A stretch of DNA of 6,327 bases from Clostridia bacterium (lineage in GTDB: Bacteria; Bacillota; Clostridia; RGIG6154), in assembly GCA_017622395.1 (NCBI GenBank), contig JAGARF010000177.1, positions 1-6,327 on the forward strand, given 5' to 3'. The translations under genes and the position numbers were made by a program. Of this stretch, positions 1 to 6,327 are shown piece by piece; within the stretch, counting starts at the first letter, position 1, and every line of letters starts with the position of its first letter. The notes below the pieces were generated by a model. It had not been told where the DNA came from. It was given only the letters and a program-made list of their open reading frames with translations, and did no database searches.

Positions 1-1
1 G

Positions 2-3000
2 GAAGATATGTCAATAGACCTTTACAGATACTCTACATACGGCGTAAGAGAAAATCACGAATACTGCGTTAAAAACTTGCTTGAAGAAATAGACAGACCG
101 GGCGAGTGGTATATAGATTTTGATACAATGACACTTTATTACTATCCTGAAAGAGCTTTCAGGGAAGGTGATGTTTTTGAAGTTTCAACCCTTAAACAGG
201 CATTTGTTTCTCTTAATGGGGCATCTTATCTTAACTTTAAAGATATTACATTTAAAAACAGTTTAGGTCTTGTGCAAACAATTTATGATAATCAGGGGAA
301 TTATGTAGATTTCGGCAGATACCACTCGAAAAATCAGTTTGAAGATTTTGGTGGCGGTATTGAATTCGGAAATAATTCCCACGACATTGTAATTGACGGA
401 TGTATCTTTAAGGATATTGGCGGTAAAGGTGTTAGAAGTATCGGTTATTTAGGATATCAGAGTTTTTGGGGAGATATGAACATATATGTTCAGAATAACA
501 ACTTCTACAGAAATTCAGACGGTGCCATAAGAGTTGGTACAGGTGTTGGAAACACACTATCATATGGTAATTTCAACATCACAAACAATTTCTTCTATGA
601 AAACGGTGTTATGAATGCAAATAACGGAGATTGCGGATACACAATTAAAAACAACTTGTTCGTGAGAATTTTCAATCACGCAATCAGATGTGATGGTTGT
701 GAATACACAGTAGACAACAATGAAATAAGCTATGGTGATTATGCTATGAGTGATATGGGTGCTATTTATAACGGAAGAAACACAACAGAGCACGGTTCAT
801 CAATTTCAAGAAACCTTATTACAAACTATGGTCCTGCACCTAAAGAGGTTCGTTCGTTCCCTGCAGGCGGTATTTATCTTGATGATACAGTTGGCGGAAT
901 AACCTTAACACAAAATATGACAACTGCAAGAAGCAAGAACTATCAGTCAACAGGCGTTATTTACGGTGGCGGACCTGATGTTAAATATTTTGGTAATATA
1001 TCACTTGATGCCAACAGAGGCTTTGTAATACAAAACCGAGCAGGTTCAAATATTTCATATCTTAAACAGGCGTTGTCTTCAACCAAAGCCAGACTTGAAA
1101 ATGGCGCAGAGATATGGCTTAAAAAATATCCTGAAGTTGAAAGAATGAAAGATTGGATTGATGATGTAAATCTTTATGATGCGCAGGTGCAGATTTATGA
1201 TAACCTTTCAACAAACAACGATGTACCTACACACAAAACTAACTTTGATTTAAAACCATATTTAACAGGAAGAACAGACGATGCAATAATACTTAACGAT
1301 TTAAGCATTTATGTCGACCCTGAAAACTATGACTTCAGATTGAAAAAAGAAGCAGTTGAAAAGTATAACCTCCCTTCAACACTTCCAAACGAAGAAAATA
1401 TTGATATAGACTCAATCGGTCTTCAAAGAGATATGGTATATAACAAAGATTTAGTTAATTTCGAAATCACATATCCAATAAACGGACAGATGGTTGACTA
1501 TTCAAACAAGGTAGGTATTTCGTGGCAGACTTCTGATGCTGCAACAATATATGAATACAGTATTGCAACAGATAAAGAGTTTAATAACATTGTTGCCTAT
1601 GATAAAACTATGGACAATTATGCTGAAATAACTTCTCTTAAAGCAAACAAAACATACTATGTGAAAGTTAAAGCTTATTCTCAGTCGAGAAAACACGGAT
1701 ATGAGGTTGAAAACAGCAACGGCATAGTTGAGTTTAAAACACCATCAAGTATTTACAGCAATACTGCACTTCTTGAAGAAGCGGTTTCAAAGCTCGAGAA
1801 GGAAGTAGCACAGCTTGATGAAGGAATAATTGCAGGTCAGGCAAAGATTGGAACAAAGGCAAAAGCAAGTGAAGTTATAAGTGATGCTAAAAAGGTGATT
1901 TCAGGCAAACCTGCACAGACAATTGTTGATAAGAAAACAAATGAGGTAACAGACTTTACAAATAAGCTTGATGCATTTAAAAACACAGGCTATGCAACAC
2001 TTAAAATAAATAAAAAATCTGTATGGAATCAATCTGTACCTCTTGTATCAATTGAGCAGAGTGATGGCACTGCGGTCTTTACAACAGAGAAAGCAAGTAC
2101 AGTATCTCTTAATCAGATTCTTCCAAATACAGAGGTAGTGAAGTTTAAATACACAATTTCAAGCCTTGATGAATGGCACGCATGGGGACTCAGAATGCAG
2201 GACGGCACTAAGGCTATTTACAGTGACAATTGTTACTATGTAATAGTTAAAAAAGATATGTTTGAACTTCAGAAGAAAGGTAAAATTCTTAAAACTGCTG
2301 AAAATACAGGAATTATAGAGCCAGGAAAAGAATATGAAATCACATTTGGTGCAGTAACAATGGAAGGCGGAGTAAACCTGTATGCAGAGGTTGACGGAAA
2401 ACCAATTTTTGATTATCTTGACACAGAAGATACTAAAGATTTGCCTGGTATGTTTGGATTCTATATACCAAAAGGAACAACAGTAAATGTTTCAAAAACA
2501 GATAGTGTTCCGGCAGGTTTGTTCCAGCCCTCACAGATGATTTTAGAACAAAGTACACTTGGTGAAAAAATAGTGTTTGATACTAAACACGAAACGTTCA
2601 AGATTATAAACGGAAACTTCATTGATAACAAATACGACAGAAATCCTGACGGTGCTACAGAATACGAAAGCAAAGATGCAGGTTCTGAAGTAAGATGGAC
2701 AATGACAACAAAAGGAGATACAACATTTGAGGTTTACTATTTCCACCACGGAGCAACAGGAAATGATAATAATGTTGAAATCATCTTAAACGGTAAAGAC
2801 GGAACTTATAAAACAAAGGTGGATATGAGTAAAGGCGGAGAAGAATACAGACTTCTTGGAACATTCAAATTCGTATCCGATAATGCAGCAATTGGTGTAA
2901 CATCTATCGTATTCAAGGGCAGCGGAAATGGAAAGCTTCCGATTTCATCTGTATATATCAGAGAAGTTTCAAATGATAATCCTGATATGTTAAAACCTGA

Positions 3001-3010
3001 AAATCAATAA
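2..3010 (+). CDS. Secreted multi-domain right-handed beta-helix protein, probable polysaccharide-degrading enzyme (5' end missing)
   Basis: The frame is open to the left edge, and the first ATG (position 8) has no ribosome binding site and falls inside the fold, so the true start lies upstream. By comparison with the downstream paralog roughly 450 residues are missing. Numbering from that ATG: PGEWY (31-35) and YYYP (44-47) mark the entry to the beta-helix. Asn-rich coils with N-x-(F/I) turns follow to about residue 330, including D249-x-x-AIY-x-GR257, GIYLDD (288-293) and GGGPD (320-324). The segment closes with an F-D-P-x-NYDFRLK-like motif and IGLQR, seen in many beta-helix glycosidases. 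Then come an FN3-like domain (484-579), a helical linker (587-660), a concanavalin/LamG-like sandwich (663-836) and a golvesin-like sandwich (852-988). No SLH, LPXTG or dockerin sequence is visible at the C-terminus, so cell attachment, if any, is not explained. The enzymatic role is inferred from fold and conserved acidic residues; the substrate is unknown. Confidence 0.88.
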   Translation, partial: EDMSIDLYRYSTYGVRENHEYCVKNLLEEIDRPGEWYIDFDTMTLYYYPERAFREGDVFEVSTLKQAFVSLNGASYLNFKDITFKNSLGLVQTIYDNQGNYVDFGRYHSKNQFEDFGGGIEFGNNSHDIVIDGCIFKDIGGKGVRSIGYLGYQSFWGDMNIYVQNNNFYRNSDGAIRVGTGVGNTLSYGNFNITNNFFYENGVMNANNGDCGYTIKNNLFVRIFNHAIRCDGCEYTVDNNEISYGDYAMSDMGAIYNGRNTTEHGSSISRNLITNYGPAPKEVRSFPAGGIYLDDTVGGITLTQNMTTARSKNYQSTGVIYGGGPDVKYFGNISLDANRGFVIQNRAGSNISYLKQALSSTKARLENGAEIWLKKYPEVERMKDWIDDVNLYDAQVQIYDNLSTNNDVPTHKTNFDLKPYLTGRTDDAIILNDLSIYVDPENYDFRLKKEAVEKYNLPSTLPNEENIDIDSIGLQRDMVYNKDLVNFEITYPINGQMVDYSNKVGISWQTSDAATIYEYSIATDKEFNNIVAYDKTMDNYAEITSLKANKTYYVKVKAYSQSRKHGYEVENSNGIVEFKTPSSIYSNTALLEEAVSKLEKEVAQLDEGIIAGQAKIGTKAKASEVISDAKKVISGKPAQTIVDKKTNEVTDFTNKLDAFKNTGYATLKINKKSVWNQSVPLVSIEQSDGTAVFTTEKASTVSLNQILPNTEVVKFKYTISSLDEWHAWGLRMQDGTKAIYSDNCYYVIVKKDMFELQKKGKILKTAENTGIIEPGKEYEITFGAVTMEGGVNLYAEVDGKPIFDYLDTEDTKDLPGMFGFYIPKGTTVNVSKTDSVPAGLFQPSQMILEQSTLGEKIVFDTKHETFKIINGNFIDNKYDRNPDGATEYESKDAGSEVRWTMTTKGDTTFEVYYFHHGATGNDNNVEIILNGKDGTYKTKVDMSKGGEEYRLLGTFKFVSDNAAIGVTSIVFKGSGNGKLPISSVYIREVSNDNPDMLKPENQ
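98..1000 (+). other. Parallel beta-helix domain, C-terminal half (first protein)
   Basis: After PGEWY and YYYP come repeated coils with the pattern hydrophobic-x-hydrophobic-x-(N/D)-N-x-(F/I), for example IVIDGCIFKDIG, IYVQNNNFYRN, FNITNNFFYEN, YTIKNNLFVRI and YTVDNNEIS, about 22 residues apart in the later coils. This spacing and the Asn ladder are hallmarks of right-handed parallel beta-helices (pectate-lyase-like superfamily). The acidic D249 and D292/D293 lie in blocks conserved in the paralog and are the best active-site candidates. Confidence 0.8.
1457..1744 (+). other. Fibronectin-III-like domain (first protein)
   Basis: Residues about 484-579 read as ITYPINGQMVDYSNKVGISW, then YEYSIATDKEFNNIV, ITSLKANKTYYVKVKAYS and a closing VEFKTP. 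This is the usual FN3 layout of bacterial carbohydrate-active enzymes: P-x-N-G opening, W, S-x-x-x-FxxIV and L-x-x-x-x-x-YYxxVxA. The equivalent module follows the helix in the downstream protein. Confidence 0.8.
1994..2515 (+). other. Concanavalin/LamG-like beta-sandwich (first protein)
   Basis: Residues about 663-836 are beta-rich and show features of jelly-roll domains of the DUF1080/LamG type. There is a strand ending VKFKYTIS, a WHAWGLRMQ block, YYVIVKKDMFELQKKGK, YEITFGAVTMEGGVNLYAEVDGK and a final MFGFYIPKGTTVNV strand. This reads as a sugar-binding accessory module. The fold is inferred by pattern; an individual family is not assigned. Confidence 0.55.
2561..2974 (+). other. Golvesin/xanthan-lyase-type beta-sandwich (first protein, C-terminal)
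   Basis: Residues about 852-988 follow the order known in golvesin-like domains. The elements are a mature D/N-rich opening, a V-x-W-T strand (EVRWTM), T-F-E-V-Y-Y, and a strand with a short polar turn (VEIILNGKDG). Then comes a K-V-D-M-S-K-G-G block followed by R-L-L-G-T-F-K-F, and a final S-I-V-F-K-G / S-V-Y-I-R-E-V pair. In known proteins such modules sit at the end of secreted polysaccharide-active enzymes and are thought to bind glycans. It forms the C-terminus here, with only a short acidic tail after it. Confidence 0.6.
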
Positions 3011-3018
3011 ATAAAACA

Positions 3019-3039
3019 GGGAGGGGGGCTTCCCCTCCC
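3019..3039 (+). promoter_or_regulatory. Intercistronic GC hairpin between the two paralogs
   Basis: GGGAGGGG (3019-3026) pairs perfectly with CCCCTCCC (3032-3039) around the 5-nt loop GGCTT, starting 8 nt after the upstream stop codon. It is pure G/C apart from one A-T pair, in otherwise AT-rich DNA. No T-run follows; the next bases are the ribosome binding site. An intrinsic terminator is therefore unlikely. A 3'-end-protecting or processing hairpin, or an element setting translation of the second gene, fits better. The pairing is seen directly; the role is inferred. Confidence 0.65.
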
Positions 3040-3040
3040 G

Positions 3041-3046
3041 AAGGAG
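3041..3046 (+). promoter_or_regulatory. Ribosome binding site of the second beta-helix gene
   Basis: AAGGAG lies 5 nt before the ATG at 3052, close to consensus for Firmicutes. It decides the start of the downstream gene together with the signal peptide. It abuts the GC hairpin, and GGAG (3043-3046) could alternatively pair with CTCC (3035-3038) inside the 3' arm of that hairpin. Confidence 0.85.
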
Positions 3047-3051
3047 TAAAA

Positions 3052-3129
3052 ATGAAAAAAATAACATCAATAATACTTGTGCTTTTGATGCTTATGTCTT
3101 TTTATGTGCCTGTAGGTGCTGCAGGTGCA
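3052..3129 (+). other. Signal peptide of the second beta-helix protein
   Basis: Residues 1-26 have a short basic n-region (MKK), a hydrophobic core rich in I, L, V and M (about residues 4-19), and a small-residue c-region PVGAAGA. Sec export with cleavage after A23 (V-G-A) or A26 (A-G-A) is expected. There is no lipobox cysteine, so a secreted protein rather than a lipoprotein is inferred. Confidence 0.85.
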
Positions 3130-6100
3130 ATAGTTGAAAGTGTTTCAGTTACAGAAACAGGCTTAACAATAAGCGGAAATGCAGGAGGGTTTAAGGATAA
3201 TATTTCAATATTCCTTTTAAGACCCGATGTTACCGATGAGGACATTGAAAATGTTGCAGATGGTGAAGCTATTTTCCTTCTTTCACAGTATGCAAATGTT
3301 GTTGGAACAGACGGAAACGGAGCTTTTACCGTTGGAATCGAAACAAGCATTGAACAGGGCAAGGTTTACACCCTGAAAATAACAGGGACAGAGCTTGAAG
3401 AAACTTTAAAAATAACAAATAAAGGCTATACCGTTGAAAGAAATGAGCTTGTTGAGTTTATCCGTTTTTATGACGATAAAATAATCGTAGACGGCTGTGC
3501 AACAGAAGAAAACAGCGATGTAGACCTTTATGTATTTGACGAAGCCTTAAGCATATATGAGGCATTGGCTGATGAAAGCAAGCTGAAAGCCAAGGCAAGC
3601 CTTTTATCAGGTGAAGACGGTGCGTTTTCGGCAGAAATTCCAATAGCTTTTGAGGACAGCAAGACATACAGCCTTTATGTTCTTCAGACAGAAGCAAACG
3701 GCGCTTCTTATGAGAGCAGTATTCACAGAGTAAGAAAACCTGAAACTATTTATGTTGGCGAAGATTTTGCCACAATTCAGGCGGCGAGGGATTATTTAAG
3801 AACAAATCTTAAAGATGTACCTGTAAATGTAATAATCAAAGACGGAGATTATATTTTAACAGATACATTAACCTTTACTTCTGCAGATGCAAGAAATATT
3901 GATACAGCCGTTACATACAGAGCAGAAAATCCCGGTAAGGCAAGTATAAGCGGTGCTAAAAAGTTAAGCTCTTTGGTAGAAGTTTCGGAAACAGACAGCG
4001 TATACAGCAGAATACCTGAAAATGCAAGAGATAAGGTTGTGAAGGTTAATCTTATTGAGCAAGGATTTACATCTGATTATCTTGATTTTATAGATTATTA
4101 TATGGAACATTCTACTGAGCTTAGTGAAGACAAACCTATTACATCAGGGAAAAATGTAGTTCCGCTTACAGTTCTTTTGAATGATAGTCCACAGAAAATA
4201 TCTTCATATCCTAACAGCGGTTTTGCAGAAGATGCAGGATATGTTGAAGGATATGCAGACAGAATGACAGTAAATACAACCCTTGCAGAAAAATGGAAGA
4301 ATGCTCCCGATATGTTTATAAAAGCATATTTTGCATATTCCTGGGCAGGTGAATGTTCAATTGTTAGAAATATAGATGCGTCAACAGGTTTGCTGACCTT
4401 CGGATATGATACCTCATACGGAGTTAAGCCTCTTAAAGAAGAGGCAACAATAAGATGGAGCGCAAATAACCTTGCAGAAGAAATGGATGTTCCCGGTGAA
4501 TGGTATCTTAACTCAGAAAACGGAGATTTTTATTACTATCCGCCATATACCCTCACTGAAAGTGACAGCCTTGAAATAGCGGCTCTTGATAAAGATTTAA
4601 TCAGTATAAAAGATGCAGCTTTTATATACTTTGACGGTTGGACGGTTTGTGAAAACAGTCCTTCAAAATATCTCTACAACCATGAACCTTCAAGAAATAA
4701 CGGCTTTGAATTTTTAGATACAGAAGCAGATACAAACCATATCAGAATTGATAACTGTATTATAAGAGATATAGGTGCAAACGGTATCTCAGTATATGGC
4801 ACAAACCATAACAATCTCGTGTTTGACGGACTTGTTATATACAACACAGGCTTTAGCGGTATTTATTTAAATGCAGGCGGAGATACAAGCCTTATAGAAA
4901 GTAAATCTGTAATCAGAAATTGTGATATTTCAAATCCGAGTATCTATACCGAAAATAATAGTGCAAGCTGTATAAAAATAGGTGGATGCGGAGTACTTGT
5001 TGAACATAATGTTCTTCACAACAGTAAATCTATAGGCTTAAGATATGGCGGTACCTGTCATATCTTAAGATACAATGAGCTTTATAATAACACCTACGAA
5101 CAGTCAGACAGTTCTGCAATCTATGCAGGAAGAAGCTGGAATCAGTATGGTACTGTTGTAACAAAGAACCTTATACACCATACAGGTGCAGACAGCTACT
5201 TAGGAGCAGATACAATGGGTGTTTACCTTGATGATTATCACGGCGGAAATACTGTTACAGGAAATATCTTTGTTAACAATATGCCAAATGTTGATTATGC
5301 AGCGATACATATAGGACAGGGACCTGATAATGTTGCAAACGCAAATACAATTATCAATGCTGTTGAAAGCACAAGAGAGGTAACAGGTGTTACCATGTCA
5401 TACCGAAATATAACCTTTGGTACACTTTCTGAAAAACTGGAAACTGCAGATGAAGCATATTTTGAGCGATTCCCGTCGGCAGAAAAATATAAGGGAATTT
5501 ACGCAGGTATTGATGGAGAAACATCACTTACAACAGCACAAAAAGAAATTCTTAAGGGCTATAAAGAAAATTATGAAGCAAAAAATAATATTGGATATGG
5601 CTTTAGCGATGTTTTCTATCACCCTGATGCAACATCAAGCGGATACGGTAAAAAAGAATGGAATACTGTTACCGCAAATCATACTATGACTGGTATAAAT
5701 GAAAACAACCTTCAGGTTGAAGATATATTTGTTGATAAAGCAAGTCTTGATTACAGAGTTAAAGACAACTCTGGGGCACCGTCAGATGTTTTAAGTGAAA
5801 GCAATTTCAAGATAGGTCTTATAGGTGTTCAAAGAAGCTTAACAAAGACTGATGCCTTAAAACTTGTTTCTCCTTTAAATGGAGCAAACTTAAAAGAAAC
5901 CAAGGTAACACTTGTATGGAAACAGGCAGGCGGATATGACAGCTATAATTATGAGATTTCATCAGACAGCGAATTTACAGATATTGTAGCTTCAGGAAAT
6001 ACAAAGAATACTTTCTGTGAAGTGAACGGTTTAAATAATGACAGAGCATATTATTGGAGAGTAACCGCATTAAAAGAAGGAAGAGTCAAGGAAAGCAAAA

Positions 6101-6327
6101 CCTCTTTGGTAGGAATGTTTGCTTTGGGAAATGCCCAATATACGGGAACTGTGTTAGGAGAACCTGAGCTTGTAGTTACAGATGATTCAATTAAGGTTAC
6201 GGACAACATTTTAAGTCTTGATAAAGAAAGCTTTGAGGTAACATATATTCTTGCGGCTGAACAAACAGATGGTAATATTGTTTATAAAATTGCAGAAAGA
6301 CAGTTCAGTGAAACAGGGGTTAAGGAA
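3052..6327 (+). CDS. Secreted right-handed beta-helix protein with N-terminal beta-sandwich repeats and FN3-like domain (3' end missing)
   Basis: The frame has no stop from the ATG at 3052 to the last base (1092 codons), so the gene continues beyond the window. The start is fixed by AAGGAG five bases upstream and by a signal peptide (residues 1-26). Two related beta-sandwich modules follow (about 27-122 and 128-230). The beta-helix begins at YVGEDFATIQAA (234-245) and NVIIKDGDYIL, a usual opening of pectate-lyase-like folds. PGEWYL (481-486) and YYYP (494-497) precede Asn-rich coils (about 563-770) with D686-x-x-AIY-x-GR694, GVYLDD (723-728) and GQGPD (755-759). An FN3-like domain spans about 934-1026, and a beta-rich segment starting at 1027 is cut by the window edge. 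It is a diverged paralog of the gene upstream and probably co-transcribed with it. A glycoside hydrolase or lyase acting outside the cell is the best inference; GH141-type or another beta-helix CAZy family is possible, but I cannot assign one. Confidence 0.9.
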   Translation, partial: MKKITSIILVLLMLMSFYVPVGAAGAIVESVSVTETGLTISGNAGGFKDNISIFLLRPDVTDEDIENVADGEAIFLLSQYANVVGTDGNGAFTVGIETSIEQGKVYTLKITGTELEETLKITNKGYTVERNELVEFIRFYDDKIIVDGCATEENSDVDLYVFDEALSIYEALADESKLKAKASLLSGEDGAFSAEIPIAFEDSKTYSLYVLQTEANGASYESSIHRVRKPETIYVGEDFATIQAARDYLRTNLKDVPVNVIIKDGDYILTDTLTFTSADARNIDTAVTYRAENPGKASISGAKKLSSLVEVSETDSVYSRIPENARDKVVKVNLIEQGFTSDYLDFIDYYMEHSTELSEDKPITSGKNVVPLTVLLNDSPQKISSYPNSGFAEDAGYVEGYADRMTVNTTLAEKWKNAPDMFIKAYFAYSWAGECSIVRNIDASTGLLTFGYDTSYGVKPLKEEATIRWSANNLAEEMDVPGEWYLNSENGDFYYYPPYTLTESDSLEIAALDKDLISIKDAAFIYFDGWTVCENSPSKYLYNHEPSRNNGFEFLDTEADTNHIRIDNCIIRDIGANGISVYGTNHNNLVFDGLVIYNTGFSGIYLNAGGDTSLIESKSVIRNCDISNPSIYTENNSASCIKIGGCGVLVEHNVLHNSKSIGLRYGGTCHILRYNELYNNTYEQSDSSAIYAGRSWNQYGTVVTKNLIHHTGADSYLGADTMGVYLDDYHGGNTVTGNIFVNNMPNVDYAAIHIGQGPDNVANANTIINAVESTREVTGVTMSYRNITFGTLSEKLETADEAYFERFPSAEKYKGIYAGIDGETSLTTAQKEILKGYKENYEAKNNIGYGFSDVFYHPDATSSGYGKKEWNTVTANHTMTGINENNLQVEDIFVDKASLDYRVKDNSGAPSDVLSESNFKIGLIGVQRSLTKTDALKLVSPLNGANLKETKVTLVWKQAGGYDSYNYEISSDSEFTDIVASGNTKNTFCEVNGLNNDRAYYWRVTALKEGRVKESKTSLVGMFALGNAQYTGTVLGEPELVVTDDSIKVTDNILSLDKESFEVTYILAAEQTDGNIVYKIAERQFSETGVKE
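3130..3741 (+). repeat. Two tandem related beta-sandwich modules at the N-terminus of the second protein
   Basis: Residues about 27-122 and 128-230 share a layout. Each opens with a short strand and a turn (LTISGNA; IIVDGCA), then a hydrophobic strand with an acidic loop (ISIFLLRPDVTDED; VDLYVFDEALSIYE). Each closes with a G-x-D/N-G-AF strand (TDGNGAFTVGI; SGEDGAFSAEI) and K-x-YxL (KVYTLKI; KTYSLYV). The match is at protein level and weak, so this is an old duplication. The fold looks Ig/FN3-like; a spacer or carbohydrate- or wall-contact role is inferred only. Confidence 0.6.
5851..6129 (+). other. Fibronectin-III-like domain (second protein)
   Basis: Residues about 934-1026 show LVSPLNGANL, VTLVWKQAGGYDSYNYEIS, SEFTDIVASG and LNNDRAYYWRVTAL, the same layout as the FN3-like module of the upstream protein. 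It directly follows the beta-helix closing motif (FVDKASLDYRVK, then IGLIGVQR). It probably acts as a spacer between the catalytic helix and the further domains. Confidence 0.8.

Noticed and set aside
8..10. ATG at position 8 as the real start of the first gene
   Set aside because: The same frame is open to the window edge. No ribosome binding site at proper spacing or signal peptide is present, and the following residues match the middle of the downstream paralog's fold.
560..2749. Minus-strand open frames of 64-77 codons inside the first gene
   Set aside because: Their Cys/Ile/Val/Phe-rich products are what antisense reading of Asn/Lys/Glu/Thr-rich coding sequence gives; no start signals support them.
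3023..3028. Run of six G as a phase-variable tract
   Set aside because: It is short and outside any coding region, and is explained as part of the hairpin. One length is seen, so variation cannot be judged.
3019..3039. Intrinsic (rho-independent) terminator after the first gene
   Set aside because: The stem is strong, but no T-run follows; the next bases are CGAA-free purine-rich ribosome-binding sequence (GAAGGAGTAAAA) leading straight into the next start codon.
3102..3697. Minus-strand open frames over the start of the second gene (3102-3362 and 3458-3697)
   Set aside because: They are antisense to a well-supported coding frame with signal peptide and domain patterns. Their products are low-complexity with no recognisable motif.
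5417..5689. 90-codon plus-strand open frame
   Set aside because: It lies wholly inside the second gene in another frame. Its Lys/His/Gln-rich product shows no domain, and there is no suitable ribosome binding site.

Overview
The window carries two large, consecutive, same-strand genes and almost nothing else. The DNA is AT-rich, with many AGA (Arg), ATA (Ile) and AAA codons, TAA as the visible stop, strong AAGGAG-type ribosome binding and a Gram-positive-style signal peptide. This fits an uncultured, probably gut or rumen, Clostridia-type Firmicute. The assignment is inferred from style only; no marker gene is present.

Layout: (1) positions 2-3010 hold the 3' part of a gene whose start lies upstream. 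It encodes the second half of a right-handed parallel beta-helix protein, followed by a fibronectin-III-like domain, a helical segment, a concanavalin/LamG-like beta-sandwich and a golvesin/xanthan-lyase-type beta-sandwich. (2) Positions 3011-3051 are a 41-nt intercistronic gap with a perfect 8-bp G/C hairpin and a Shine-Dalgarno. (3) From 3052 to the window end runs an uninterrupted reading frame of 1092 codons without a stop. It encodes a signal peptide, two related beta-sandwich modules, a complete beta-helix of the same family as the first gene, a fibronectin-III-like domain and the start of a further beta-rich domain.

The two proteins are diverged paralogs. They share, in the same order, a PGEWY...YYYP block, an IxNxxI/RDIG-type helix start, a D-x-x-AIY-x-GR block, a G-(I/V)-YLDD block, a G-x-G-PD block and a second fold-closing segment, then an FN3-like module. 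Short spacing and common orientation suggest one transcript. The likely role is a pair of secreted multi-domain enzymes acting on an extracellular polysaccharide (glycoside hydrolase or polysaccharide lyase of the beta-helix class). The substrate and exact CAZy family cannot be fixed from sequence reading alone. No RNA genes, mobile elements, CRISPR arrays or regulators were found. No wholly new system is evident; the most unusual points are the domain chain of the first protein, the cysteine spacing in the helices and the hairpin/ribosome-binding-site arrangement between the genes.
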